Source: Chaetorhynchus papuensis
Lineage: Eukaryota; Chordata; Aves; Passeriformes; Rhipiduridae
Assembly: GCA_013396525.1 (NCBI GenBank)
Contig: VWYX01000706.1
Location: 124,001 to 188,000, forward strand
Reading direction: 5' to 3'
Length of the DNA: 64,000 nt
Numbering within the stretch: position 1 is the stretch's first letter; each line of letters starts with the position of its first letter. Shown here in pieces: positions 34,266 through 47,274 of this stretch. The notes beneath the pieces were generated by a model, which saw only the letters and a list, made by a program, of their open reading frames with translations, had not been told where the DNA came from and searched no databases. The position numbers and the translations under genes are program-made.

Positions 34266-37200
34266 CTGTCGTCAAGGAGACAAAGTATCCAGATTATCAG
34301 GCCGAGCGATAATATGATAGACATTCAGCGAAATACATCCAGCTTTCAGGAAAAAGTGATCAGAAATCTTCCACAGTGAGACGGGGATTTTGCCTCCCTT
34401 ACCTAAGAGGTCTCAGTACAAACAGAAAACAGGGTTTGCATTTGGCTGTAACGAAGATGCAGACCGAGACTGCTACTTACACACAGAATGTTAGTAAATA
34501 CATGACGGGAGAATATTTTCCTCTGTCATTAGGGCAACAGCCACAAAAAAGCCTGATTAAGTACGCTCCATTTATAACATCTGATTGCAAAAGGTAATCC
34601 CTGCTCGCTGAGGACGTGGCAGTCACGGGCACAAACCACAATGAGAGCAAAAGGGCATCAGGACTTGGGGAAGAGGGTATCACATCTGCTCCAGGGGTGC
34701 GCCTCAAAAATCTTCCAACTCCTCCTTCCCCACCCCACCAGCCCCCCAGTAACCACTCCACTTCCACAGAGGCAGAATGAGCATGTTACCCTTTGGCTAA
34801 GGAGGGTAAACAAGGTATCCCCAAAGCATTATTTCCCCTCCTGGAATAGCTGATATCTGAGGGCAGACGTTGCTCTGTTGAGATCTCTTCACTGAGACGT
34901 CAGCACCTCCACCGAGCCCATATTGCTGCTGCCGTCGCAGGCAGCACGGCAGGGCTGAGCCCCCCCTGCTGAGCCCACCCCTTAGGTGTACAGCTCTAAT
35001 TAAAAGTGGATTTCTTTCTTCTGGGGCTGTAAAAAATGGTGTTATAAACGGAGGTCAACACAGGAAAACCAAGTTACTCTCTTTACTCACTTCCCCTTTA
35101 GACAGAAAGATTGATGCTTCCCTACACTGAGCACACATCCCATGTACTGATCTTGATAAAATTACAATTTTCTTTGTTTAAGCAAAGTGTTCTGATATTA
35201 TTAAAACATCCCAGATCTATTGTGTTATTGAAAACCTTTCAGTTAACCCAAAAGTCAATTCAAACATGAATTTTAATTTCAGGGCATATTTAAAATTTTG
35301 TCATTTACTTTTAGATTAGGAGTGGAATAAAATAAGGAAACTGCAAGAACAGAAATTATCCCAGTAATTTTTATATTAACTGACATGACTCTCACATTAA
35401 CTGCTTCAGGGTTTTATTGCAGGACAGGGTTAAGATTCAAACTAATGAAGTGAGGTCAATATACAGGCCAAATAACGCAACAGCTGGCACAGTGCTCTAA
35501 GAACTAAAGGAGGTCACTAAAAATGATGCCAGCTCACAGTGGTTTATATAAAATGTACTTTGTCAAACTAACCGTCCGCCTTTGATGAGGTGATAAATTT
35601 TGCTGAAAGAGATAAAAAGCCTTGGACTTGGTACTGTGTGACATTGGCTCAGAAACCAGGATGGCATGAAATCAATGTGTCAATATTAAATGAAATTAAG
35701 CAACTACAAGCTGCTTCATGTCTACATCATCAAGTAAATTATAAATAGGAATCCTCTCGTGTGCATTGTATGCGGGCCACTTTGGGGATCACGTATTTTG
35801 CGTCCATTACCGCTAATATTTTTTATAACTACTTAGAAGAAAATCTAACCACCACTGATGGTGCTTGTGGGTGACACAGACCTTGGGGGATACCAGCAAT
35901 AATAAAGAAAGGATAGCACCGATCACCATCACCCGGTGACCTGCACCTGAGCAAAAATAACTCGGCTGAGCAGAGCCAAACATAAACCCATATATCTGAG
36001 TGCCACAGATGCTGATGAGGCAGGTGATGCCCACGTCCAGCCTGTGACGTGAACTAGTCCAGTAAGAGCTTTATTTACAATTTAATATCCTGGAAGATCC
36101 TGGCAGAGCCTCTACAGGCATACGCATCAGCTAGCGTTGACCACCTCAGCACTTGGATGCCTCCTGAGTTCCTCCTCCTGTTTGTTGACTTGCCTGTTAC
36201 TCTGCTAAAGGCTCCTCATAGCTGCCGTGCTCTCTTTAACCCTGGTTTTGAGGCACTGCACTCCCTACAGAGGTAAGACTGCAATTATATTCCACCTTGA
36301 CCCGTGGCCTCCCAGCAGGCTTTCTGCACTCAGCCTGCCCCTCGGGGACAAGGGACACTGTCCCTTGCTTGTCTCATCCCTGGGGGCCTCTGGGCTGCGG
36401 CTGACCTGGGATCTCTGGAGGACTTGCTTACAGGCTCAAAACATCCTTCTTTCAAACACGACAAATAAATCATTCCCTTAATAGCCTCACATTTTGTGCC
36501 ATCTTTTATGTCCTCTCAGGATGTTATATGCCACATAAAACATGAGGGGTCATTAAAGTTGAAGTGAGAAACTAATTAGCCCATATTTACACTGAGGGAT
36601 GCAAATAAATTATGTTATTCAAATATCAGGCATCCCTTTTTAAACATTGGCTAATATTCTAGCAAAATCCTCAGGTTACAGAGGTCAGAGAAGATGCTTA
36701 ATTTATGACAAGCACCCACATATGCGACTACACTGGGGTGACCATCACCAGATGAAAGGAGATGACCCTAATGCCACCTCCAAAGCTGCACTGAGGGCAT
36801 TGCCACAGGGACTCTTAGAGTGACTGCATCTCACAGGGGAAACAAAGAGCTGTGGACCCTTCCCCATGAGCCCATCAGCTCAGGCCCCAGAGGCTACAAG
36901 GTGCTAACATATGTTGCAACCAAAATATATCCCACATATCCTCCAGGGAACCAACTGCCAAAGCAGAGGAAGGATATTTAATCTGTTGTCCAGTAAAGGC
37001 TGAGCGCCTGCTGCTTCCCTCTGTTTGTGCTGTTATTGGGATCTCTGCCATGCTCAGCTCCTATTTTCATGAAACTTGGAGGAACTTAATATCTTCATGC
37101 CTTTTGTTCCTCTGTCAGATTCGTCTGAGGCCAGCCAATGATTCCAGTGTAATAGCAGGGAATGCAAAGGGAGCAAGCAAGTGATTGCATAGCTGTATTT

Positions 37201-38859
37201 CCTTACGAAGTAGGCTAAAAATAACAGTGACCTTTACGAGCTCTATTTTTCCATGGTTTGGAGCAGAGTTGTGAAATTTGGCAGGTGCAAGAGGCCTTTG
37301 GGGTGTGCCTTCTGCTGTTCCTGTGAAAATCTTCTCAAATTTGGGCTAGGTATGAGCCTTTGGAAAACAAGACCATATGTTAAGAATATGGTTCAGATGC
37401 ATGTAAGAATTTAAGCAATTCAGAGGAATTCCCCAATAATTTCACCCTCCCCAGGTCTCATGCTACTTTCCTGCTCCGTGCCACTGCCTGCTCTGGGGTC
37501 TCCACCTGGATATCCCCAGGTCCCAGTATGAATACTGGGATGGAAAGCAGGGGCACAGTTTCTTCAGAGCTCCGTGTTCTCACCCTGCTAACAAACACAG
37601 GGGAAAAGGATGCTCAGAGCAACCATGGGAAAGGACAAGGACATGGAGCAGATGGTGGATCAAGGTGGTCCTGAGTCACCACATCCCACAAAAGACAGAG
37701 CCAGTGGACAGCCTCCCAAACCCATTCCTGCTTGGAGAAGGAGGACCTGCCACTGAGTGTGCTTTCAGACAAAAGCTGTGTATAAGCTGCATGCATTAAT
37801 CTCTGGCATGCACGTATGGGAGCAAAATAATCCCAGCTACGCGGTGCTGTCACGCACACGGCCACGTGGAGGGAAGGTCTCATTCTGAGATCTGCCTGTG
37901 CAGCCACAATGAGGAAGAGAATGTTTGGCTTCACAACAGATTAGTCATTTGCTTGTAGTTTAAATAAGCCTAGGAGAAGTTGTTGTCTGACACTGCTTTC
38001 TGGCCAGACTGGTAAGAGTGGCTTTGAGCCGTGTCTATGGAACATCTGCCTCACTGAACCAGAGGGGCGAGCAGTGACAGAAGGTGGTTTGATGACTCTT
38101 GCCTGAGTGAAGGACGCTTCCACAGACAGCAAAAACATGCTTTTATTTTTACTCCTAATTTACACAAGCTTGCTTTAGGAGAAGGTGATTTTGAAGCAGA
38201 GGGTGACCTTTGAGGTCTTTCATCCCTACAGGCTCCTGCCTGTTTTTCCCCTGGCACTGCATGGCCCTGCTCTGACCTGCACAGGCCACACTGGGAGTTG
38301 GGATGATGCAGATCAGTGCAGGGCAGAGCCACCAAGTGACCAAATGGATCCAGGGAGATCAATCCACCCAGAGCAGATTAATATGGGCACACTTGATCCC
38401 TAAGGGACCCAGGAAAGCTTGTCACAGCCACCAACACCAGGAGTGACTATGGAGGTTGCAGGTGGCAGGCAGACAGTGATGCAGGGAAAATTTATGAGGA
38501 ATTGAATGAGAATTGGGATTGCTTGGGCAGAAAAGAATGAAATTGAACTGAAAGATAAGGGAGAGACAAGATGGGGAAATGGAAAATACTATATTCAGTA
38601 GTGGCTATCAAATAGGATTTCTATTTTATGCACCCATGATGGCAAGAATCCCATAGAAAAAATAGGTTTTGATTAACATGCACTCAATTACATTAGTAAT
38701 TAAAGTCTGTGTATTGTAGGGACTGTTCAATTAAAATTGCACTACCCGTGTCCTTTTTAACAGCTCCTAATTTCCGAGGGGCTGACTTTGTGATGTTGCT
38801 CTGCCGCTGCCATTTTCTTGACCGAATTCCAATCCTTCAAGAGCAGTGCCAGTTGATAC
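34266..38859. other. Candidate intron, 4.6 kb, AT-rich
   Basis: About 34990-35800 is strongly AT-rich, and 36470-36740 has conserved-element-like motifs (ACTAATTAGCCCATATTTAC, ATGCAAATAAATTATG). No repeat family or exon is recognised. Confidence 0.45.
37863..37868. promoter_or_regulatory. Palindromic E-box CACGTG
   Basis: GCCACGTGGA contains the perfect CACGTG E-box bound by MYC/USF/CLOCK-type factors. It is a single short motif, with no promoter context visible. Confidence 0.15.
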
Positions 38860-38903
38860 CTGTTGGAGATCTCGACACACAAACCAGTACAGCAATCACA
38901 ATG
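38764..38903 (+). other. Exon-like open segment on the plus strand, overlapping a minus-strand candidate
   Basis: A textbook plus-strand acceptor (CCCGTGTCCTTTTTAACAG) leads into 140 bases without a stop, ending at a weak donor ATG|GTACGG. It reads GADFVMLLCRCHFLDRIP and then VGDLDTQTSTAITM. The minus strand of the same DNA is also exon-like (38860-38913). At most one is likely to be coding, and neither need be; a conserved non-coding element could look the same. Confidence 0.25.
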
Positions 38904-38913
38904 GTACGGAGAG
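38860..38913 (-). CDS. Candidate exon 2 (54 bp), weak
   Basis: The minus-strand acceptor AAATGTTTGCTCCAG and donor ACAG|GTATCA bound 54 bases, phase 1 in and out. The frame reads LRTIVIAVLVCVSRSPT, a hydrophobic run that could be part of a membrane or signal-anchor segment if real. A second frame (phase 2 in and out) is also open, and the opposite strand carries its own exon-like signals. Confidence 0.2.
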
Positions 38914-40945
38914 CTGGAGCAAACATTTAAAGGAGGCATCAGCAAAAACGGCGGCTGTCCTTGTGCGATGCCTTCATTGCTGCTGTCCTGAAAATGCCCA
39001 CTTGTGGGCAAAACACTGCTTGAGCCTGGAGTGACTCCAGGGAGGGATGTCACGAGCAGCATGTTTTGCCAGCATTAGTGGCAGTGGGTTAAGGACCTGC
39101 CCTTGCACATTGCCTGGCCAAGCTTGGGAGCAGCCTGGCATGGGGAAACAAGGGGGTTGTGACACCCTCGGCCCCACCACGGATGCTGCCAGAACCCATC
39201 TGTCAGAGCCCTGGCTGTTAGCAGGATCAGAGCTGACTATCCTTAGTGAGCAGAGGAAGACTGCTTTTGAGATGAAGGCTGGCCTTGTGGTGCAGGCAGG
39301 TGCCTGCAGTTTGGGTGTTTGAGCCCTGGCTGTAATGTGGTCGTGGGACAAGGCTGGCACATCTCATGTAGTGGCTCTCTTCATCACATGGTGTGTCCTG
39401 GTGCTGTGGTCCTGCTGAGCCGATGGCTCGGGCTGGGAACTCCATGCAGAACCCCGTGGGGACAACCCCTCAGCTCCTGGACCCTGTGCTGAGGCCTCCA
39501 CAGCCCCATGCATCGAGCCATGGCGCTGTCATGCATCAGACACCCATCTCTCCATGCCCCATTTCAGACTGCAGACTGCATCCTCGTAGAGGGGCTGTTT
39601 CCTAAAGGACTCTCCATCCTATTTGTGATAATCCAAAGCCCTTTTCCTCTTGTTCATGGCTGTGTAAGAGCCCTAGTGGCAAATGCATCAGCTGCTTATT
39701 TGGGAGAGAAATCCTGGCAAGGCTGAATGCAAATTTACGTAAGCCAAATGGCACACGAGTTTTCCAGAGAACACTGGCAGATCCCCACTGATTTTCAGAA
39801 ATACCTATTCTTTTAATAGCTGATGGACAGATTCATTAGGTGCCTATTTTTAACAAGATGAAATAGATTCTGAATAACTGAAGTGACCAGCATGTCAGTC
39901 CTGAGCAGACAAAACTTGGATGCAGTCGCTGGGGATTTTTCCCATGTCAGAATGTGAAAAAGGCTGCAATAATTGACTTCTGTGATCCTGAGGACCCCCA
40001 GTTCGACACTTTGATTTCCTCCTGGTGATGAGTAAGGAATTGTCCACTGATCACAAAAAATACAAAACAATCACATTTCCCCCAGACTTTTCTTATCTAA
40101 ACTCTCTTATTACCTACCCTCCTTAATTTGGAAAAAAATTAAACTTGCAAGTGGCTCAGATGAGAGTCCTGCTGTCACCTTGGCACAGTTCATCTCTCTT
40201 TCTTTGAGAAAATGCTCTGAATATTTCATGTTTGATTGTCAGCAAAATTTACCTGGGCAGGTGTTAACACTGAGGGCAATATATATACGTATATATATAT
40301 ATACACATACACAGAATTGATTCTGGTTAGGAGTCTAATGAATTTTTAAGCAGATGGCAAACTGGGCAGTATAACAGGAGGAAAAACCAAGCAGATACAA
40401 CTTTAATCTTGTTATATAGATTGCATCTACTGGAGACCACCTGTTTCTCTGGGTCTGCAATGTCCCCTGGGGTTCAGAATGGCAAGAGGAGAACCACCAA
40501 GGTCTGGTACTCTCAAGCCAGGGGCTTGTAGTCTTGTGGTAGAGACAAATTTTAGATGCTTTCCACACTATTGCCAGTATGAACTGGGCTAAGCAGGTCT
40601 GGGGAGATACTACATCAGTTTTGCTGGGGTCTTCAGCAAAGAACAACCTGAGAATAAGGTTGGATCATCACCTACCGTCCCCTCTGACCATGTGTTATGC
40701 CAAAAAACCCTTTTCTGCTGTCTAATGATTTGTAGCCCAAAGAGCAGGCTAGTGTTTTAGCAGATGTAGACTTGCCTCCTTCGCCAATCCCCTCATAGGA
40801 AGAGTTCACTGGAAGGTTAATAGGATGCTGAGAAGACAGGCTGATTAAAATTAAATTAATCCAAATTAAATTAGTGGAAAGTCAAGTAACCCAGTCAGTT
40901 CATAAGAATTCACAGGAAAAGTATTAAAAAGAAGCAGTTCAGACT
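38914..40945. other. Candidate first intron, nothing recognised apart from an AT repeat
   Basis: Mixed-composition DNA with no mobile element recognised. It contains the short AT/AC repeat at 40279-40313. Confidence 0.45.
40279..40313. repeat. (AT)n/(AC)n compound microsatellite
   Basis: About 35 bases of alternating AT with one CG interruption, passing into ACACATACACA. Confidence 0.9.
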
Positions 40946-40949
40946 GTAA

Positions 40950-41370
40950 GGATCGGGACCCGAGAGTGTTCTTGCCCAGGCATCACCCGGATGGATTCAG
41001 TTGCGGAGTTCGCACGGCTTGCAAGACCAGTCTCAGGAGCAGCCAGGAACACGCTGTGCTTGCTCACCAGCCCTGCAGTACACCCAGCTGGCCCTGGGAC
41101 AGCCTGCGGACTTGCCGGGGGACAGCGTGGCTGGGAGGACCCGGTGGTGGGCCCCGTCACACGGCCTTGAGTCCCGAGCGCCAGGCGGGCTGGGAGCGCA
41201 GCGTGCGGAGGCGGTGCGCCTTGGGAGGCAGGGCAGCACGGAGCCCGCGGGCATTCCTGAGCTCCTTGCCTCCATCCTTTGTGCTGCCCCAGCCGTGTGA
41301 CTGCTTCCACACAGAGCATCCGTGGCACGGGAGGCTTGCAAGGTCTGCAACGACTCCTAGGAACCTTCGA
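40950..41370. promoter_or_regulatory. CpG island, candidate promoter of the minus-strand gene model
   Basis: I count about 24 CpGs in 320 bases between 40950 and 41270, densest at 41161-41220 (nine in 60 bases), and more to 41370. The surrounding kilobases are CpG-poor. Such islands usually mark promoters. The minus strand carries a start codon in strong context and a good donor here. The plus strand is also open, so direction is not settled by sequence. Confidence 0.6.
41068..41275 (-). CDS. Candidate first coding exon in the CpG island
   Basis: The minus-strand ATG at 41275-41273 has A at -3 and G at +4 (AAAGGATGG), a strong Kozak context. The frame runs 69 codons, beginning MEARSSGMPAGSVLPCLP, to a good donor CTG|GTGAGC in phase 1, which matches the next candidate exon. 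The peptide is rich in Ala, Pro, Arg, Ser and Cys, as any random GC-rich frame would be. An overlapping 148-codon minus frame starts upstream. The start choice and the coding status are therefore weak. Confidence 0.22.
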
Positions 41371-44300
41371 GGAAGCACTTAGCACAGGGAAGGGTGTTTT
41401 AAAGTAACAGTATTAACGATCAGGTGAGCTACATTAATCTCTAATGCTATTAAAGCTATTTCATAAAACAACAAATCTCTCCACAGATGTGTCTAGGTTA
41501 TCCACTCCCCCAACACATCCTCCAGGAATTCAGGTGGTCGTCTGCTTTCACATGGAGCAAGGCAAGCCTCTTTTTCCATCACATGAACTTAGGAGAGAAA
41601 CTGCTTCAGAAACAAAGGGTCACAAAATCCTCACTACCCTAAACAGCACAGAGCCACGGTTATCCTGCAGTTCAGTATGTAACACCCCTCATTTAACATG
41701 TGCCTAATTTTCTTTTAGTTTCAAAGTATCTGTATAGCATTTGTCTTTGGATGTTTGCTTTTCTTGTTCTTACGCTATGAACTGAGGCTCTTTAAACTCC
41801 ATAGTGTGCAGTATCTCCTTCTAAGGAGGCAATCATCTCATCACAAGATGAAACAATAAATATGTAAATGTACATTGATACATAAAAACTGAAATAAGAC
41901 ATTAACATCTAAATTTTGATGCACTAATTCGGGCCAAGTTATGTTGACACAGATGGAGTGAATTACTGGAGGAGAAAAAGCACATCTGTTAAATGTTATT
42001 GTTTAATTAAGCCATTAGCAACTGAAAGACAAGGGCCTTTAAATTATAGTATTTTATATTTATCCCAGCCCGTGGTAGTTGTATGGCTCCCTTAGCACTT
42101 GGAGTGCACTGTAATCTTTAATGCAATCAGCATAACAACCTCTCTGTGAGAGAGATCAAGAAGGGTCCCCCTCTGCCTTGCAGATGGGGAGGTGAGCTGC
42201 TCGGCCTAGGAAATTCAGGCAAAGCACAGTGGTCTGGGTTAACATTGTCACACAGACCTTCTTTGTTAGCCTGCATGGCAGAGCCTCACGGGACCTCTGA
42301 GGAAATCTTCACCTGGGGACGAGCATCCCTGAAACCTCTGGTCGTTCCTCGGAGAGGGCTTTGCACCCTGACATTCGTGTCCACCCAGCTGTGGAGTTTT
42401 GGACATACAAAATTTGCTACCTGAGTGCCAAGCTCTGTGTGCACAGCCAAAGAAATTGGCAATAAGCCTTTATTACGGCCACAGGCTCTCTCTGGAAATC
42501 TTATTCTCCTGTTCAATTTTACAGGGAATAAATTTCCTAGCTGGAGGGAAATTTCTTCCTGGGAGAGGGAAGAAAATGTCTCTGTGAGACACCTTGCCAA
42601 TGGACTTACTATGACATAGAGGGGAAGAAGTCTCATCTCGTATTCCAAAAAGCCTTCAAATTTACCTGGGAAGGGTCCACCATCAGTCCAAGGATGCAGA
42701 GTCAGCCATGAGAACTTGTCCTGCAGACTGTCCCGCTGAACACCTGCCCCTTTTTAAAGTCACATTTATTGTGGAAATAGTACTTTACAGAGGTCTAGAG
42801 AGCTTAGAGTTGTTAAGCATCCAGAAGCAGTGCAAAACCAGTCATCCATAAAGAACAAAGACACCCTTTTAGCAGTTTTAGGGGAGAAGAGGTGAAGACC
42901 ATCAGCCTTGTCTTTGCCCAGGAACTGAAGCTTCCTTGATTCTGCTGCCCAAACAATGCCTGGTAGCTGGCATGATGGGCGAGCAATAGGGTCACAAGCA
43001 GTGCCCATAAATTGTTCATTTAATTTTTCTGTGCCATTTACACCATCACTGTCAGCAAAGTGACATGTGATAAATAAAAGTAAGAAATGCTTTCAGCTTT
43101 AAAAATAGAAATGTTTTTCACTTTAGCTGCTGCAGGAGGAAGGCCTGAGTCTGCTCTCACTTGTGCTGGCATAAAACAAAATTAGCTACAGAGAAATGAA
43201 TGGAGTTACATCTATCAAAAATCGCACAAGTGGCAGCAGAACTGACCTCTTTTCTTTTAAACTTCTTCCTACTCAATACTGTATGAACATCTTTTATATT
43301 TGATGCAGTAATCTTTTAGAGCTGACCCCTGCCCCCCACATCAGAGCTGATGCCGTTCAGGAACGAGCATGGATAGAGCTCGGAGCTGAAAATCAGCCTT
43401 AGTGAAGGCCCACGCAATATGGGAAGTGATCCTTGGGCCAGCACAGAGCAGTGTCAAGTGCCACCACAGAGGGCCAGCATTTGCTTTTCCTACACTAGGA
43501 AATGTTACAGGACAGCACAGTCACTGGCATCAGGGAGGGTGCTCACGGGGCTCTCCAAGGAGAAGAAACACTGATGGGCTCCTGATGGTGCCCCATTCAG
43601 CTGTCCTTGTCCAGAGCCATTGACTTTGGCCAGGGATGATCAAGCCTCCGTGGGACCTAAGGAGGTTAGCAGAACACATGGAAACTTCCCGAGGGATGTG
43701 CCAGGGAAAGGAGACAGCATATCCCTCCTAATGAAAGCAGTGGCTCAAAGACAATGAATCCCTTCTCCCAGGGAGCTGGATCCCAGTGCTCTACTGTCTG
43801 AGGTGGCAGCAATTTAAAAACTAACCAGAAGCCTTGCTGCTATCCCAGAGTACTGCATTAAATAATTGAAAAATGAATAATTAAATTAAAAGAGGATTAT
43901 TTCCCACAGGCAGGCAGAAAATTGCTGCCTGCAGGACAAAGGATGATGGCAACACTTCACTTTCTGCAGTTCTCAGCAGTCAGGAGTGAGGTGATGTGAA
44001 TAACATCCACAGTGGGCAGGAAGAGCCCCCCTGAGTCACACTGGGTTTTTGGCTCACAGTTTATCCCTAAATTGTCTATCGCCAAGTGCAAGAATAGTGA
44101 TTTCTAAAGAACAAGGAAGCAAATCAGGAAATACAAGACATTCCCTTTTCCAAGAATGTCACCCTTGGGATGTGGGGGCATCTATTTACGTAGAGGTACC
44201 TGAGGGATTTGCACAGATCAGTCCCATTGACCCACAGTGAGCTGCTACACGTATTTGTAGGATACATTCCCATGTTTAGTCATCTACATTTATTTTATTG

Positions 44301-47238
44301 CTGGATATGAGGAGACGTGCCTGTGTGCTTTGTTCTAGCACTTTATAAGAGCAGTATAATGGCACTATTATATTTTTCCCTAAGATGTATATATCTGTTT
44401 GAACAGATGACACATTGTAAGAGTCTGTATTTCTCATGAGCTGTAATTAAACATGAACAACTCTCCACATAGGATAACAATACTATAATATACTTGCTCT
44501 CCTCACAGAAATTTAAACAAGTCGACATGCTGAGTGAAAAATGATCCTATATTTATGCAGACTTATTTTCTCTGAGTAGCTGCAAGCCCTTGGCACACTG
44601 ACACCCTGACTGTATGAGGCACTATAGCAGGGTCTGAACATGACCTGAGGGGTGTAAGTTGTCCTCTTCAACCCGTCCACCTTCCCAGCACCTCAAGCTC
44701 TCCTCACACAGCCACTACACCCCTTCGTTGTCCCACTTCATTCTTTGTGCCTTTTGCATCTGGGAGCCCTGTTTTTCTCCTCTGTGTAAGGTTCCTTCTG
44801 ACAGCCCTCCTAAACTCCTCCCTTAAACTCATATTTGTCCAGTGAAGCAATTTCTTCACTCACCACATCAGCGTTGGCTATAAAAGGTCAGGGTATTTTT
44901 CCAAGAGCTGTGACATTTTCCTTAAGCCCATCTTCTTGTCTCTATCTATCCAGAAACTTTATAGTCCCCAACATGGCGGTCATAGCTGTGACTGAGCTGT
45001 CACAAACTGGATGGCTGTGATGATGCCATGGGATTCAGAAACACACATGCAGCATCAGGAGGGGTGAGGCTTCAGCCCTGTTAGTCGCCCTTCCTCCCTC
45101 CACCAGCAGGTCCATACTCATCATCACATCACATGTATATCTGGAAACTGTGACCCAGTGCAGGAGGCCCAGGGTTTCAACAGCAGATTTCTCATTCTCC
45201 ACCCCCTGTGCCAAAGCAGATGGGCAGAGGAAGCTCAGCAAGTAAACAGCATGCTTGACACTATGGAGCGGTGCTGCAGCAGAACAATTTCTGAATGCCA
45301 GCCCAGGGCCCCAGTCCCAAAACCAGCCCTTTACTTCCTCTGCAGAGAGAATGTCTGCAGGCTGCACTGTAAGAGAGGACATCTTTTGTGAGAGGTGGCT
45401 TTTGAATACAGGAGCAATGAACCCATGCTGGAGCCCAGAGCCAATGAGGCCAAAGCAGAAGAGAGGCAGGGATGAGGGCCCTCCTGGCTGTGCAGGCAAC
45501 TCCACTGCCCTCCTCTCACAAACGTCCAGCAAACCGAGGCAAATCCTCAGCACTGAAGCTGGGGGGGAGCAGTGCAGCAGCTTCTCCCTCCATGTCAAAC
45601 CATGAATAGAGGCTGGTGGAGGGAATATTTCAGTACATGCCTTTTCATTAGAACACCCTTGCCTTTGGTAAATGAATCTCCAGTCCCTTCAGAAATGGCT
45701 TTGTGGCGACACATTCCAGGGCCAGTCATCACCAATCAAGACTAACATTTACACACACAGGAGCTGAACGCTGGTATTCCCACAGTACCCAGCACCAACG
45801 CTCCTCTCTCTGCCAGTGCAGCTATTCCCTTATCTCAGCCTGTCTAACAGCCACAAGAATACAATTGGTGATTTTCCCTTCTGTCCTAAAGCCCTCCCAG
45901 CTAGACCAGCGGAAAACATCTCTGTCCTGCTCAGCTCCAGCCCCAGCTCCCTCCACCCTCCAGCAGGGGCTAAAACCACCATAGGGATACTCTAACCCCA
46001 GCCATCTGGCAGGGGTCCCTGGGGGACAGTCCTCCAGCTCCAGACTGTCAGCATGCTGCCAGATGAGTGCTCCCTGCTGCTGGAACAACTCCCAGCCAGC
46101 CGGCCGCCTCCAGCCTCCAGCATCTCCTTCCCAGAGGTGCTGAAGAAAGAGCTGATTTGGGGATGGGGGAGGAGGGAATTGAGCTTGGACCCTCCAGAGA
46201 GGCATTAATTTTCCCTTGCTCATCAGGAAACACTAGAATACAGTTTCTGTGAAGGTGTGTCATCCCCTCTGGTTTAATGCCAGCACTGGCTCTTTGCATC
46301 TTCAAAGCTCTTTACCATCAGCTGGCCATGGTCTCCTCTCAGGAACCACCAGGCAAATGTGCTGGGACCAGCGGCACCATGCAGAGCCTGTCCCCCTCCC
46401 AGATGACTCAGGCCCTGCAAGGGTACCTTTGCAAGGCAGGCAGAGTCAGTGTTATCATTCCCTCTGACAGATGGGAAAAACGAGAGGAGGTGCAATGGCA
46501 AGACTCGCCCAGGGCCTTCCTGCTAACATGTGCTGTGAATGCCTGAATTGTTCAGCCCTGCGCTCCAGCCAGCCAGCTCAAACTGCCTCTGGTACTCTTT
46601 GCTGCAAACCACTGACAAAAGCATCAGTGCATCAGTTTTGGGTCAAGCCAAGGTCCTGTCTACCCCTGTATCCCATCTCTGATGAAGGGCTTGGACACCG
46701 GCAGGAAGGCTAAGCCAATGAGACTGGTACAGAGCATGTGCCTCCCAGTATGCCTTGAAAAATGAGCGATGCCTTTCCATCCCCATCACCTCTCATTTTA
46801 ATAATGATTAAAGCATTGAATCATGCTTTTGGCTTACGGAGCTTGCATTGTGTGGGTCTGTTTGAATTGAAGAAAGGAAACGCTTTGATGATCTTAATCA
46901 GAACTTCCCTCTAAACACACGTTTCCGTCCCCGCCACGGCAGGAGCAAACACAGCACTCTGCTACCCAAGAGCTCACGTCCAAAACATGCTTCCAGCCCC
47001 AAAGGTCACCAGAAATGGAGGAAAAAAATGTAACCCTGCTCTCAAGTTGTTAGCCAGACCAACCAAAAGATTCCTCTCCAGTCCGAAGAGGAAGAAGGTC
47101 TCTAGTAGACAGAGGGGCGTCAGTGGGAGATCAGTGCATTTCAGCCTGGTTCCAAAGCCACTGAGGTGGAGAGGGGGTTGTTGGTGGGGTCCAGATGAGC
47201 TCCTTGGGAAGCACATCAACATCATGACCAAGATCTAT

Positions 47239-47274
47239 GTATGGATCCCAGTATGGATGCAAGTATGGATCCAA
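47239..47274 (+). repeat. 12-bp tandem repeat, three copies
   Basis: GTATGGATCCCA, GTATGGATGCAA and GTATGGATCCAA lie head to tail, differing at one or two positions. Confidence 0.9.

Noticed and set aside
45035..45605. 187-codon minus-strand and 116-codon plus-strand overlapping frames
   Set aside because: Both strands open in GC-richer DNA, with no splice sites or CpG enrichment to support either.
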